Below are positions 17,119 through 26,763 of a stretch of 64,000 nucleotides of DNA, piece by piece. The stretch is from the NCBI GenBank assembly GCA_002356515.1, contig AP017605.1:2976001-3040000 (forward strand). Direction: 5' to 3'. Origin of the DNA: Mesorhizobium loti. Lineage in GTDB: Bacteria; Pseudomonadota; Alphaproteobacteria; Rhizobiales; Rhizobiaceae. The notes beneath the pieces were generated by a model. The model ran no database searches. It saw only the letters and a list, made by a program, of their open reading frames with translations, and was not told where the DNA came from. Made by a program: the position numbers and the translations under genes. Within the stretch, counting starts at the first letter, position 1, and each line of letters opens with the position of its first letter.

Positions 17119-18648
17119 ATGGCGCAAGCCGCAATCGAACTGATCGGCATCAACAAGAGTTTTGGCGCCGTGCGCGCCAACCGCGACATCAATCTGGAGA
17201 TCGCGCGCGGCACCATCCATGGCATCGTCGGCGAGAACGGCGCCGGCAAGTCGACGCTGATGTCGATCCTCTATGGCTTCTACCAGGCCGACAGCGGCGA
17301 AATCCGCGTCGGCGGCCAGCCGGCGTCGATCAAGACGCCCAACGACGCGATCGCGCTCGGCATCGGCATGGTGCACCAGCATTTCATGCTGGTCGACAAT
17401 TTCACGGTGCTGGAAAACATCATCCTCGGAGCCGAAAGCGATGCGCTGTTGAAGCGCAGCATCACCAAGGCACGCTCCGAACTCGAACGCCTCGAACGTG
17501 AATATGGGCTCGAAGTCGATCCGGACGCGATCATCGAGGAACTGCCGGTCGGCCTGCAGCAGCGCGTGGAAATCCTCAAGGCGCTCTATCGCGGCGCCGA
17601 GATTCTCATTCTCGATGAGCCGACGGGCGTTTTGACACCGGCCGAGGCCGATCACCTCTTCCGCATCCTCAAGCAGCTGAAGGAACAGGGAAAGACGGTG
17701 GTGCTGATCACCCACAAGCTGCGCGAGATCATGGCCATCACCGACACCGTGTCGGTCATGCGCCAGGGCACGATGGTGGCAACGAGGGAAACGAAAAAGA
17801 CCACCGTCGAGGAACTGGCCGAACTGATGGTCGGACGCCGCGTGCTGCTGCGGGTCGAGAAGGGTGAAGCCGAAGCCGGGGCCGTCAAGCTTGCGGTCAA
17901 GAACCTGACGGTCAAGGATTCGCGTGGCGTCACTATGGTCGACGACATCTCCTTCGACCTGCGCGCCGGCGAGATCGTCGGCATCGCCGGCGTCGCCGGC
18001 AACGGACAATCCGAACTGCTCGAGGCGATTTCCGGCATCAGGCACGCCGTTTCCGGCTCCGTCATGCTGGACGGCAAGCCGATCGATCTCACCGGCAAGG
18101 CCGACCCCGGCGAATTGCGCGACCGCGGGCTCGCCCATGTGCCGGAGGATCGCCACCATGTCGGGCTGGTGCTGGCCTTCGAGGAGAACGAAAATTCCAT
18201 CCTCGGCTATCACGACGACCCCCGCTATCTCAAAGGGCCATTCCTCAACGTCGATGCCATCATGGCCGACGCCAAGGACAAGATCGAGAAATACGACATC
18301 CGTCCCGGCAATCCGCGGCTGAAGACCGCCAACTTCTCCGGCGGCAACCAGCAGAAGATCGTGCTCGCGCGGGAAATGGAACAAGACCCGGGTGTGTTGA
18401 TCGTCGGCCAGCCGACGCGCGGCGTCGATGTCGGCGCCATCGAATTCATCCACAAGCGCCTGATCGCCATGCGCGATCAGGGCAAGGCCGTGCTGGTGGT
18501 GTCGGTTGAGCTCGATGAGATTCGTTCGCTGTCGGACCGCATCCTGGTGATGTTTGCCGGCCGTATCGTCGGCGAGCGCGGCCCGGAGGCGACCGAGGGC
18601 GAGCTTGGCCTGCTGATGGCGGGCGTCGAGCAAGAGGCCGCCGCATGA
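17119..18648 (+). CDS. Nucleoside ABC transporter, duplicated ATP-binding protein
   Basis: The 509-residue protein contains two fused ABC ATPase domains, as in YufO/NupA/RbsA. The N-terminal domain has Walker A GENGAGKS (38-45), the unusual signature LPVGLQQRVEIL and Walker B ILILDEPTGVLTP. The C-terminal domain has the degenerate Walker A-like GVAGNGQSE and the signature FSGGNQQK at 406-413. It energises uptake of the nucleosides bound by the BMP protein at 15227-16216. It overlaps the next permease by four bases (ATGA), so translation is coupled. No strong ribosome site is obvious before the ATG. Confidence 0.92.
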   Translation: MAQAAIELIGINKSFGAVRANRDINLEIARGTIHGIVGENGAGKSTLMSILYGFYQADSGEIRVGGQPASIKTPNDAIALGIGMVHQHFMLVDNFTVLENIILGAESDALLKRSITKARSELERLEREYGLEVDPDAIIEELPVGLQQRVEILKALYRGAEILILDEPTGVLTPAEADHLFRILKQLKEQGKTVVLITHKLREIMAITDTVSVMRQGTMVATRETKKTTVEELAELMVGRRVLLRVEKGEAEAGAVKLAVKNLTVKDSRGVTMVDDISFDLRAGEIVGIAGVAGNGQSELLEAISGIRHAVSGSVMLDGKPIDLTGKADPGELRDRGLAHVPEDRHHVGLVLAFEENENSILGYHDDPRYLKGPFLNVDAIMADAKDKIEKYDIRPGNPRLKTANFSGGNQQKIVLAREMEQDPGVLIVGQPTRGVDVGAIEFIHKRLIAMRDQGKAVLVVSVELDEIRSLSDRILVMFAGRIVGERGPEATEGELGLLMAGVEQEAAA

Positions 18649-19784
18649 GCACGCCTTACGCTAAATTGCCGGCCTGGGCCGACTATGGGCTGATCCCGGT
18701 GATCAACCTTTCGGTGGCCTTCATCGTCGCCGGCTTCGTCGTGCTGCTGGTCGGCGAAAATCCGTTCCGCGCCGCGGTCATCCTCGTCGAGGGCGCCTTC
18801 GGCAAGGGAACCGGCATCGCCTTCACCCTGTTCTATGCCACCACCTTCATTTTCACCGGGCTTTCGGTGGCGGTGGCGGCGCATTGCGGCCTGTTCAACA
18901 TCGGCACCGAGGGGCAGGCCTATATCGCCGGCCTTGGCATCGCCATCGTCTGCCTGTCCTTCGACAGCACGCTGCCCTGGTGGCTGACATTTCCGCTGGC
19001 CATCGTCGCTTCGGCGGCTGTCGGCGCGTTGTGGGCGCTGATCCCCGCCTATCTGCAGGCCAAGCGCGGCTCGCACATCGTCATCACCACCATCATGTTC
19101 AACTTCATCGCCGCCTCGATCATGGTCTATCTGCTGGTCGGGCCGTTGAAGCCGGCAGGGTCGCAAGCGCCGCAAACGCGCAACTTCTTCGCGGGCGCCG
19201 AACTGCCGAAGCTCAACTGGATCATCGAGCTGTTCGGCGCCAAGATCCGCTCGGCGCCGCTGAACGTCACCTTCCTGCTGGCACTGCTCATGGCCTTCCT
19301 GGTCTGGCTGCTGATCTGGCGCACCAAGCTCGGCTATGAGATGCGCACCTATGGCCACAGCCCCAAGGCAGCGCGCTATGCCGGCATTTCGGAAACCCGC
19401 ATCATCATCACTGCCATGATGATCTCGGGCGCGCTCGCCGGCATGATGGCGCTCAATCCGGTGATGGGCGACCAGCACAATGTCGCGATCGACTTCGTCT
19501 CCGGCGCCGGTTTCGTCGGCATCGCCGTGGCGCTGATGGGGCGCCTGCATCCGGTCGGCATCGTGCTGGCGGCAGTCCTGTTCGGCATGCTCTACCAGGG
19601 CGGCGCCGAACTCGCCTTCGAGATGCCGGCGATCAGCCGCGACATGATCGTCATCATCCAGGGTCTGGTGATCCTGTTCGCCGGCGCGCTGGAACACATG
19701 TTCAGGCCTTACATCCAGGCACTGTTCGCCTCGTTTAGCCCGAGGTCGGTCGGCATGGAAGCGGTCAAGGGAAAGGGCGCCTGA
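18645..19784 (+). CDS. Nucleoside ABC transporter permease 1
   Basis: This 379-residue protein has about ten membrane helices and the family features of YufP/NupB-type permeases: GLSVAVAAHCGLFNIGTEGQ, the IV(I)TTIMFNFIA segment, and the coupling-helix region around YGHSPKAARYAGIS. It pairs with the second permease immediately downstream to form the membrane channel. It starts inside the ATPase gene end and its stop is one base from the next start, so all three form one transcription unit. Confidence 0.92.
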   Translation: MSTPYAKLPAWADYGLIPVINLSVAFIVAGFVVLLVGENPFRAAVILVEGAFGKGTGIAFTLFYATTFIFTGLSVAVAAHCGLFNIGTEGQAYIAGLGIAIVCLSFDSTLPWWLTFPLAIVASAAVGALWALIPAYLQAKRGSHIVITTIMFNFIAASIMVYLLVGPLKPAGSQAPQTRNFFAGAELPKLNWIIELFGAKIRSAPLNVTFLLALLMAFLVWLLIWRTKLGYEMRTYGHSPKAARYAGISETRIIITAMMISGALAGMMALNPVMGDQHNVAIDFVSGAGFVGIAVALMGRLHPVGIVLAAVLFGMLYQGGAELAFEMPAISRDMIVIIQGLVILFAGALEHMFRPYIQALFASFSPRSVGMEAVKGKGA

Positions 19785-19785
19785 G

Positions 19786-20757
19786 ATGGATGTCTTTATC
19801 GCCATCGTGCAGATATTGGACTCAACCATCCGCCTGTCGGTGCCCTTGCTGCTCGCCTGCCTCGCCGGCCTCTTTTCCGAGCGTTCGGGCATCTTCGACA
19901 TCGGGCTGGAAGGCAAGATGCTGGTCGGCGCTTTCGCCGGTGCCGCCGCGGCTTCCGTGTTCCATTCGGCCTTTCTCGGCCTCGGCATGGCGATCCTGAT
20001 TTCGGTCGCCTTTGCCATGGTGCACGGCTTCGCCTCGATCACGCACCGCGGCAACCAGATCGTGTCCGGCGTGGCCATCAATTTCATCGCCGCCGGCTCG
20101 ACCATCATCCTCGGTCAAGCCTGGTTCCAGCAGGGCGGGCGCACGCCGGCGCTGCAACCGGGCGAGCGGTTCGACGCGATTGTCTGGCCCGGCGCCGAGG
20201 CGGTCCGGGACGTGCCGATCATCGGTCCGATCTATGCGGAACTGATCTCCGGCCATTCGCTGCTGGTCTACCTCGCTTTCCTGATGGTGCCGTTCACCTG
20301 GTGGGTGCTGTTCCGCACCCGCTTTGGCCTGCGCCTGCGCGCTGTCGGCGAGAACCCGGCCGCTGTCGACACTGCCGGCATCTCGGTCGCCTGGCTGCGC
20401 TACCGCGCGCTGATCTGCACCGGCATCCTCACCGGCGTCGCCGGTGCCTATCTGTCGATGGTGCAGAATGGCGGCTTCGTGAAGGACATGACCGCCGGCA
20501 AGGGTTACATCGCGCTAGCCGCGCTGATCTTCGCCAAATGGAAGCCGGTCAACGCCATGTTCGCCTGCCTGCTGTTCGGCTTCCTCGATGCGGCGGCAAT
20601 CCGCCTGCAGGGCTCGCCGCTGCCGATCATCGGCAAGGTGCCGGTGCAGTTCATGCAGGCCCTGCCCTATATCCTCACCGTCATCCTGCTCGCCGGCTTC
20701 ATCGGCAAGGCCATCCCGCCGCGCGCCGGCGGCGTGCCCTACGTCAAGGAACGCTAG
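19786..20757 (+). CDS. Nucleoside ABC transporter permease 2
   Basis: The 323-residue protein is a YufQ/NupC-type permease: SVPLLLACLAGLFSERSGIF and IGLEGKMLVGAFAG near the N terminus, then GNQIVSGVAINFIAAG and the coupling loop RAVGENPAAVDTAGIS. It has about eight to nine membrane helices. It begins one base after the stop of permease 1. The cytidine deaminase gene begins 57 bases downstream, which ties uptake to intracellular salvage. Confidence 0.92.
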   Translation: MDVFIAIVQILDSTIRLSVPLLLACLAGLFSERSGIFDIGLEGKMLVGAFAGAAAASVFHSAFLGLGMAILISVAFAMVHGFASITHRGNQIVSGVAINFIAAGSTIILGQAWFQQGGRTPALQPGERFDAIVWPGAEAVRDVPIIGPIYAELISGHSLLVYLAFLMVPFTWWVLFRTRFGLRLRAVGENPAAVDTAGISVAWLRYRALICTGILTGVAGAYLSMVQNGGFVKDMTAGKGYIALAALIFAKWKPVNAMFACLLFGFLDAAAIRLQGSPLPIIGKVPVQFMQALPYILTVILLAGFIGKAIPPRAGGVPYVKER

Positions 20758-20813
20758 GCTCGGCGCGAGGCACGCGCCGGGTTTTGGACACGATCATCGG
20801 AGAGAAGAACTGA

Positions 20814-21206
20814 ATGTCGCATGATCTGTTCGAAGCGGCCAGGACCGCCATGGCCAAGGCCTATGCGCCCTATTCGAAATTTCCGGTGGGCGCCGCCTTG
20901 CGCACCGAGGACGGGCGCGTCTTCACCGGCGCCAACGTCGAGGTCGCCTCCTATCCGGAGGGCTGGTGCGCCGAGACCACCGCGCTCGGCCACTACATCA
21001 TGGGCGGCGGCGGCAAAATCGTCGAGATCGCGGTTATTGCCGAACGCATGGCCAAATGCTCGCCCTGCGGCGGCTGCCGCCAGCGGCTCGCCGAGTTCTG
21101 CCGCCCGGAGACAAAACTCTACCTCTGCGACAACACCGGCGTCGCCGAGACCGTGACCATGGGCGACATGCTGCCCTACGGTTTTCGCGGCGACATTCTC
21201 AAATGA
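20814..21206 (+). CDS. cdd: Cytidine deaminase
   Basis: The enzyme converts cytidine and deoxycytidine to uridine and deoxyuridine. The 130 residues are the usual length of the homotetrameric type. Zinc ligands are Cys52 (in WCAETTALG), Cys85 and Cys88 (PCGGCRQ), and Glu54 is the proton shuttle. The substrate-binding FPVGAAL is at 23-29. It follows the transporter operon and precedes punA and deoA, so it is probably part of one nucleoside-salvage transcript. Its stop codon lies in a short tandem repeat. Confidence 0.95.
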   Translation: MSHDLFEAARTAMAKAYAPYSKFPVGAALRTEDGRVFTGANVEVASYPEGWCAETTALGHYIMGGGGKIVEIAVIAERMAKCSPCGGCRQRLAEFCRPETKLYLCDNTGVAETVTMGDMLPYGFRGDILK

Positions 21207-21251
21207 AGAATTGGCTCAAATGAAGAATTGGCTCAAATGAAGAGCGGGCTG
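21201..21251. repeat. 17-bp tandem duplication across the cdd stop codon
   Basis: AAATGAAGAATTGGCTC occurs at 21201-21217 and again at 21218-21234, and a third, diverged unit follows (AAATGAAGAGCGGGCT). The cdd stop is in the first unit. It lengthens the cdd-punA spacer and supplies extra stop codons. Confidence 0.9.
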
Positions 21252-21253
21252 CA

Positions 21254-22063
21254 ATGACCGAAAAAACGGTGGACCATCTGATCGAAAGGCTGGACGGCCT
21301 GGCCCCGTCGACAGCGCTGGTGCTGGGTTCGGGCCTCGGCGTGCTTGTCGACCGGATCGAGCACCCGATCCGCGTCCCCTATGCCGACCTGCCGGGTTTT
21401 CCCAGAAGCGGCGTCAGCGGCCATGCCGGCGAAGTCGTGGCGGGGCTGTTTGCCGGCGTGCCGGTGCTGATGCTGTCGGGCCGCGCCCATTACTATGAGC
21501 ATGGCGATGCGGCGGCGATGCGGCCGGTGCTGGAGGTGCTCGCCGGCATTGGCATCACCAAACTGATCCTGACCAATGCCGCCGGCTCTGTCGATCCGGA
21601 TATGCCGCCGGGCTCGGTGATGCTGCTCACCGACCACATCAATTTCTCGGGCAGCAATCCGCTGATCGGCGAGCCGAGCGACCGCCGCTTCGTCGGCCTG
21701 ACCGAAGCCTATGACGCCGGCATCCGCAAGGCGATCGAGCGCGCGGCGAAGGCGACCGGCACCACGCTGCACCAGGGCGTCTATATGTGGTTTTCCGGCC
21801 CCTGTTTCGAAACACCGGCCGAAATCCGTATGGCGCGCATCATGGGCGCCAACGCGGTGGGCATGTCGACCGTGCCGGAGGTCATTCTTGCCCGCTTCCT
21901 TGGCCTGCGCGTCGCCGCCTGCTCGGTTATCACCAATCTGGCGGCCGGCATGACCGGAGCCGAACTTTCGCACCAGGAGACCAAGGACATGGCGCCGGTC
22001 GGCGGGTCGCGGCTGGCAACGGTCCTGCACAGAGTGTTCCGCGACGGACTGCTGGAGAGCTGA
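21254..22063 (+). CDS. punA: Purine-nucleoside phosphorylase, trimeric (class I) type
   Basis: The enzyme splits purine nucleosides with phosphate to base and (deoxy)ribose-1-phosphate. The 269 residues match the trimeric family: phosphate-binding GSGLG near 27, GRAHYYEHGD near 76, TNAAGS, the substrate segment CFETPAEIRM, then GMSTVPEVILA and ITNLAAGM. It overlaps deoA by one base (TGATG), so the two are translationally coupled. It follows cdd within the salvage cluster. Confidence 0.93.
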   Translation: MTEKTVDHLIERLDGLAPSTALVLGSGLGVLVDRIEHPIRVPYADLPGFPRSGVSGHAGEVVAGLFAGVPVLMLSGRAHYYEHGDAAAMRPVLEVLAGIGITKLILTNAAGSVDPDMPPGSVMLLTDHINFSGSNPLIGEPSDRRFVGLTEAYDAGIRKAIERAAKATGTTLHQGVYMWFSGPCFETPAEIRMARIMGANAVGMSTVPEVILARFLGLRVAACSVITNLAAGMTGAELSHQETKDMAPVGGSRLATVLHRVFRDGLLES

Positions 22064-23382
22064 TGCTTCCGCAGGAAATCATCCGTCACAAGCGGGACGG
22101 CCACAGGCTCTCGGCCGGTGAAATCGCGGCCTTCATCAATGGCGTCACCTCGGGCGCCGTCACCGATGGCCAGGCCGCGGCTTTTGCCATGGCGGTGTTC
22201 TTCAACGGCATGAACCGCGACGAGGCCGTAGCGTTGACGCTGGCCATGCGCGATTCCGGCGATGTGCTCGACTGGTCGGACCTGCCCGGCCCGGTCACCG
22301 ACAAGCATTCGACCGGCGGCGTCGGCGACAATGTCTCGCTGATGCTGGCGCCGCTCGTCGCTGCCTGCGGCGCCTATGTGCCGATGATCTCAGGCCGTGG
22401 CCTCGGCCATACCGGCGGCACGCTGGACAAGATGGATGCGATCCCCGGCTACACCAGCCAGCCCGATATTGCGTTGTTTCGCCGGGCGGTTCTGGAAACG
22501 GGCTGCGCCATCATCGGCCAGACCGCCGATCTGGCGCCGGCCGATCGCCGGCTCTATGCCATCCGCGACGTCACCGGCACGGTGGAATCGGTGCCGCTGA
22601 TCACGGCCTCGATCCTGTCGAAGAAGCTGGCCGCCGGCCTGGGTTCGCTGGTGCTCGACGTCAAGGTCGGCAATGGTGCCTTCATGGAGAAATCGCGAGA
22701 CGCGACCGCGCTCGCCAACAGCCTGGTCGAAGTCGCCAGCGGCGCCGGGCTGAAGGTCTCGGCGCTGATCACCGGCATGAACGAGCCGCTGGCCTCGGCC
22801 GCCGGCAACGCCGTCGAGGTGCGCAACGCCGTCGATTTCCTCACCGGCCGTTTGCGTGACCGGCGCCTGGAGGACGTGACACTGGCGCTGGCCGCCGAAA
22901 TGCTGCAGTCGGCCGGATTGGTGTCGTCCAACCAGGATGGCCTGCGGCGCGCCACCGAGGCGCTCACCAGCGGCCGTGCCGCCGCCACCTTCGCGCGCAT
23001 GGTGGCGGTGCTTGGCGGCCCCGCGGATTTCATCGAGAATCCGGAAAAATACCTGCCCGACGCGGCAACGGAATTCGCGGTCAAGGCAACGGCAAACGGG
23101 TTCGTCACCGGCATCGCCACCCGCGACATCGGCCTTGCTGTGGTTGGCCTGGGCGGCGGGCGCACAAGGCCTGACGACAAGATCGACCCCAGCGTCGGCA
23201 TCACCAGGCTGCTGCCCATAGGGGCGGAAGTGCACGCCGGAGATGCTCTGGCGCTGATCCACGCCCGCTCACCCTCCGATGCCGAGGCCGCAGCCGCCAC
23301 CGTGGTTTCGGCCTATGCCATCGGCGCCTCGAAACCGCCGGCCGACAAAACCGTCATCCGGCGGATCCTGCCGCGCGGCTGA
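22063..23382 (+). CDS. deoA: Thymidine phosphorylase
   Basis: The enzyme cleaves thymidine (and deoxyuridine) with phosphate to base and deoxyribose-1-phosphate. The 439-residue protein carries the glycosyltransferase family 3 signature DKHSTGGVGDNVSLMLAPL (near 82-100), SGRGLGHTGGTLDKMDAIPG (114-133) and the C-terminal pyrimidine-phosphorylase domain. The ATG is in the TGATG overlap with punA, which decides this start over an upstream in-frame one. The length is normal for DeoA. Confidence 0.94.
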   Translation: MLPQEIIRHKRDGHRLSAGEIAAFINGVTSGAVTDGQAAAFAMAVFFNGMNRDEAVALTLAMRDSGDVLDWSDLPGPVTDKHSTGGVGDNVSLMLAPLVAACGAYVPMISGRGLGHTGGTLDKMDAIPGYTSQPDIALFRRAVLETGCAIIGQTADLAPADRRLYAIRDVTGTVESVPLITASILSKKLAAGLGSLVLDVKVGNGAFMEKSRDATALANSLVEVASGAGLKVSALITGMNEPLASAAGNAVEVRNAVDFLTGRLRDRRLEDVTLALAAEMLQSAGLVSSNQDGLRRATEALTSGRAAATFARMVAVLGGPADFIENPEKYLPDAATEFAVKATANGFVTGIATRDIGLAVVGLGGGRTRPDDKIDPSVGITRLLPIGAEVHAGDALALIHARSPSDAEAAAATVVSAYAIGASKPPADKTVIRRILPRG

Positions 23383-23395
23383 CCGAGCCGGGAGC

Positions 23396-23959
23396 CTATT
23401 GGACGAGCAGCAACGTGCCGTTTTCGGCCTGGTATTTGCCGAGCCGGTTGAGGAAGCTCATGCCGATCAGGTTGGTGCGCAACGCCTTGTCGTCGAGCAC
23501 GATGGCCTGCACGCCATCGACGCTGATGCTGCCGATCTGCAGCCGGTCGATCATCACCACCGCCGCCTTGATCGAGCCGTTGGCGGTGTTGACCTCATGG
23601 CTGAAATCGGACGGATTGAGCGACAGCCCGATCCGGCGCGCCGTCGACGTGTTGACCGCGACCAGCGTGGCGCCGGTGTCGATCATGCCGTCCACCTGAC
23701 GGCCGTTGAGTTTGAAGGTCGACGAGAAGTGTCCGCGCCCGTCCGCCGCGACGACGACCTTGCGCCCGGTCGGCAGCGGCGCCGCCGGCTTGTCGGGAAC
23801 CGACGCCAGGCTGACCTGCGGTTGTCCCTCGACCTCGGGCTTGGCCGTCACCGTCGATTTCAGCAGGTTTTCAAATATCTGCGGATTCGACTGGTAGACG
23901 ACCGGGATCGATGCCGATGTACCGGCAAAGACGCTGAGGATGAGAAGCTTGCGCAGCAT
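23396..23959 (-). CDS. Retropepsin-like aspartic protease, membrane-anchored
   Basis: The 187-residue protein has a short N-terminal hydrophobic anchor (LRKLLILSVFAGTSASIPVV), a ~50-residue linker, and a clan AA aspartic protease domain of the TIGR02281 type. The active-site motif is MIDTGATLVAV (DTG at 94-96), followed by the family's HEVNTANG and a C-terminal IGMSFLNRL. Such proteases are periplasmic and act as dimers, because each chain supplies one aspartate. The substrate is unknown. It converges with deoA, with 13 bases between the stops. Confidence 0.85.
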   Translation of the reverse strand: MLRKLLILSVFAGTSASIPVVYQSNPQIFENLLKSTVTAKPEVEGQPQVSLASVPDKPAAPLPTGRKVVVAADGRGHFSSTFKLNGRQVDGMIDTGATLVAVNTSTARRIGLSLNPSDFSHEVNTANGSIKAAVVMIDRLQIGSISVDGVQAIVLDDKALRTNLIGMSFLNRLGKYQAENGTLLLVQ

Positions 23960-24054
23960 GGATCGGCCTTTGTGCTGCCGATCCTTTAGCCCCTGATGGT
24001 GTTTGCCGCTTTAACGGGCGCCAAAACCGCACCGTTACGTAAACATTCGGTAAA

Positions 24055-24684
24055 TTACTTTGTCCCGTACATGCGGTCGCCGGCGTCACCGAGGCCGGGC
24101 ATGATGTAGCCCTTCTCATTGAGCTGGCGGTCGATGGACGCTGTGAACACAGGAACGTCCGGATGCGCCTTGGTGAAACGCTCGATGCCTTCGGGTGCCG
24201 CCAAAAGGCACAGGAACCGGATGTTGGTGGCGCCACGCCCTTTCAGCTTGTCGATCGCCGCGATCGCCGAATTGGCGGTCGCCAGCATCGGATCGACGAC
24301 GATCACCAGCCGGTCGGCGAGGTCGCTCGGCGCCTTGAAGAAATATTCGACCGCCTCCAGCGTCTCGTGGTCGCGGTAGAGGCCGATATGGGCGACGCGG
24401 GCCGCCGGCACCAGGTCGAGCAGGCCTTCCAGCAGACCGTTGCCGGCGCGCAGCACCGAAGCGAACACCAGCTTCTTGCCCTCCAACGTCGGCGCTTCCA
24501 TTTCCTCGATTGGTGTCTCGATGGTGGTGGTGGTCAGTTCGAGATTGCGGGTCACCTCGTAGCCGAGCAGCAGCGATATCTCGCGCAACAGCCGCCGGAA
24601 GCCGGCGGTCGAAGTCTCCTTCTTGCGCATGATGGTCAGCTTGTGCTGGACAAGCGGGTGGTCGACGACGGTGACGCCCTTCAT
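24055..24684 (-). CDS. upp: Uracil phosphoribosyltransferase
   Basis: The enzyme makes UMP from uracil and PRPP. The 209-residue protein begins [19 protein letters not shown] and contains [19 protein letters not shown], the PRPP-binding loop [17 protein letters not shown], and the uracil-binding C terminus [16 protein letters not shown]. It complements the cdd/deoA salvage steps, which yield uracil. It lies on the opposite strand from them, beside the adenosine/adenine deaminase gene. Confidence 0.96.
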   Translation of the reverse strand: MKGVTVVDHPLVQHKLTIMRKKETSTAGFRRLLREISLLLGYEVTRNLELTTTTIETPIEEMEAPTLEGKKLVFASVLRAGNGLLEGLLDLVPAARVAHIGLYRDHETLEAVEYFFKAPSDLADRLVIVVDPMLATANSAIAAIDKLKGRGATNIRFLCLLAAPEGIERFTKAHPDVPVFTASIDRQLNEKGYIMPGLGDAGDRMYGTK

Positions 24685-24810
24685 GGTGCTCTCCTGATGC
24701 GTGTCGCCCGGCGCGCGGACGCGCTTCAGGCAGCTGGAACGACCCTAGCGACTATGGAGCGGCCAAGGAACCGCTTGGCCGGCATCGACCACAGCTTTGT
24801 CGGAAGAAAA

Positions 24811-25785
24811 TCAGCGTGCCGCGCCGTTCAGCCGCGCAAGAAGTGCCGCCTTGGTCTTCCTGTCGACGAAGGCGGCTTCGATGGCGGTTCTGGTGACGGC
24901 CGCAAGCGCCTTTTCGTTCATTGCGAAATGCTCGGCGGCGATATCATATTCGCGCTTCAGCGAGGTCCAGAAATAGGGCGGGTCGTCGGAGTTGAGCGTC
25001 ACCTTGCAGCCGGCCGCCTGCAAGGCGGGAAACGGATGGTCGGCAAAACTGTCGAACACCTTGAGCGCGATGTTGGAACCAGGACAGCATTCCAGAACGA
25101 TGCCTTCGTCGGCGATGCGCCGGACGAGGTCCGGGTTCTCGATGGCGCGCACGCCGTGGCCGATGCGCGAGGGGCGGATATGGTCGAGCGCCGCCTGCAC
25201 GGTCTCCCAGCCCGTCAGTTCGCCGGCATGGATGGTGATGCCGAGCCCGGCCTCGCGCGCGATCTCGAAAGCCCTGACATAGTCTTCCATCTCGCCCATG
25301 CGCTCGTCGCCGGCAACGCCGAAGCCGGTGACCAGCGGATGCCCGCAACGTGCCGCGAAGCGCGCCGCCCGTTCGATCGATTCCACACCGACATGGCGCA
25401 CGCCGGTGACGATCATGCGGCCCTCTATGCCGGTCTTGGCCTTGGCGCGGAGCATGCCTTCGCCAAGCGCGTCGGTATAGGCCTTGGGCGACAGCCCAGC
25501 CTTCGTCGCATGATCCGGGGAGGTGAACACTTCGGAATAGATGGCGCCGTCGCGGGCCAGGCTGGTCAGATAATGATCGGCCAGCCGCGCATAATCCTCC
25601 TCGGTGCGGAACAGATCGGCGGAAAAGTCGTAGGCCGCGAGGAAGGACGTGAAATCGTGCCAGACGAAGGAACCGTTCTGGATATAGGGCGAGGTATCCT
25701 TGCCGTATTTCTGCGCCTGGCGGATGACGAGTTCTGGCGCGGCTGCCCCTTCAATGTGGCAGTGCAGTTCCGCTTTCAAAGGCAT
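24811..25785 (-). CDS. add: Adenosine/adenine deaminase family protein
   Basis: The 324-residue TIM-barrel metallo-hydrolase has the metal-binding ELHCHIEGA at 6-14, ITIHAGE (third histidine and catalytic Glu) and LNSDDPPYF (metal Asp). It deaminates a purine: adenosine to inosine, or adenine to hypoxanthine. The start HCHIEG and the SDDPPYF motif are closer to the adenine-deaminase branch than to classical adenosine deaminases, whose motifs run H-H-DG and SLNTDDP, so the substrate is open. It is next to upp and near the nucleoside transporter, which fits either role. Confidence 0.82.
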   Translation of the reverse strand: MPLKAELHCHIEGAAAPELVIRQAQKYGKDTSPYIQNGSFVWHDFTSFLAAYDFSADLFRTEEDYARLADHYLTSLARDGAIYSEVFTSPDHATKAGLSPKAYTDALGEGMLRAKAKTGIEGRMIVTGVRHVGVESIERAARFAARCGHPLVTGFGVAGDERMGEMEDYVRAFEIAREAGLGITIHAGELTGWETVQAALDHIRPSRIGHGVRAIENPDLVRRIADEGIVLECCPGSNIALKVFDSFADHPFPALQAAGCKVTLNSDDPPYFWTSLKREYDIAAEHFAMNEKALAAVTRTAIEAAFVDRKTKAALLARLNGAAR

Positions 25786-25919
25786 TCAAACATCCCGTCT
25801 GTCAGTCCAGGTCTTGAAAACCCACCACCTGGAAGCGCGGCTGAACACCGCGCCTTAAACAATAGCGCCCACAGCATCGATCGGCTATGGTCCCGCCGGT
25901 TTTATGACGGATCAAAAAA

Positions 25920-26696
25920 ATGTCAGTTGAGAGAACCACGGCCGCGGGCGGCATGGAAACCTCCTATGGTTTCAAGCGTGTAGGGGAAGGCGAGAAGCAG
26001 TCCCTGGTCAACGATGTTTTCCACAAGGTCGCCAACCGCTATGACCTGATGAACGACCTGATGTCGGCCGGCCTGCACCGGCTGTGGAAGGATGCCATGG
26101 TGACATGGCTCAATCCGCCGAAGCGGGCGGGCTGGAAGGTCCTGGACGTGGCCGGCGGCACCGGCGACATCGCCTTCCGCATTGTCGATGCCAGCCATGG
26201 CAACGCGCATGCCACGGTGCTCGACATCAACGGCTCGATGCTCAGTGTCGGGCGAGACCGGGCCGAAAAGAAAGGCCTGTCCGGCAACACCGATTTCGTC
26301 GAGGCCAATGCCGAAGAACTGCCCTTTGCTGACGCCACCTTCGACGCCTACACCATCGCCTTCGGCATCCGCAACGTGCCGCGCATCGATGTCGCGCTTG
26401 CGGAAGCGTTCCGCGTGCTGAAGCCGGGCGGTCGGTTCCTGTGCCTGGAATTTTCCGAGGTCGAGATGCCGCTGCTCGACAAGGCCTATGAAGCCTGGTC
26501 ATTCAACGCCATCCCCAGGATCGGCAAGATGGTCACCGGCGACGGCGAGCCCTATTCCTATCTGGTCGAATCGATCGCGAAATTCCCCAACCAGCAGAAT
26601 TTTGCGGCGATGATTTCCCGCGCTGGTTTCGACCGCGTTTCCTTCCGCAACTATTCCGGCGGTATTGCCGCGCTGCATTCGGGCTGGAAGCTTTGA
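25920..26696 (+). CDS. ubiE: Ubiquinone/menaquinone biosynthesis C-methyltransferase
   Basis: The SAM-dependent methylase acts on the demethoxy-ubiquinone ring. The 258-residue protein has the UbiE signature [18 protein letters not shown] near 40-57, motif [13 protein letters not shown], and [23 protein letters not shown] (in part). The ribosome site is weak (AT-rich leader), and an internal ATG 11 codons in is an alternative start. It heads the ubiE-ubiB-coaBC run, with ubiB starting 67 bases downstream. Confidence 0.95.
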   Translation: MSVERTTAAGGMETSYGFKRVGEGEKQSLVNDVFHKVANRYDLMNDLMSAGLHRLWKDAMVTWLNPPKRAGWKVLDVAGGTGDIAFRIVDASHGNAHATVLDINGSMLSVGRDRAEKKGLSGNTDFVEANAEELPFADATFDAYTIAFGIRNVPRIDVALAEAFRVLKPGGRFLCLEFSEVEMPLLDKAYEAWSFNAIPRIGKMVTGDGEPYSYLVESIAKFPNQQNFAAMISRAGFDRVSFRNYSGGIAALHSGWKL

Positions 26697-26763
26697 GGCT
26701 GGCCCGCATTTCCCATCCCCGATATGGCTCGTGCCGGTCGCAAGGACCGGCCGGGGTGCGGCC

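Noticed and set aside
17071..18633. 520-codon open frame antisense to the ABC ATPase
   Set aside because: The plus strand has intact Walker and signature motifs. The antisense translation is D/H/R-rich with no domain.
18477..20108. 543-codon open frame antisense to the two permeases
   Set aside because: Typical antisense frame in high-GC DNA; the overlapping permeases are well supported.
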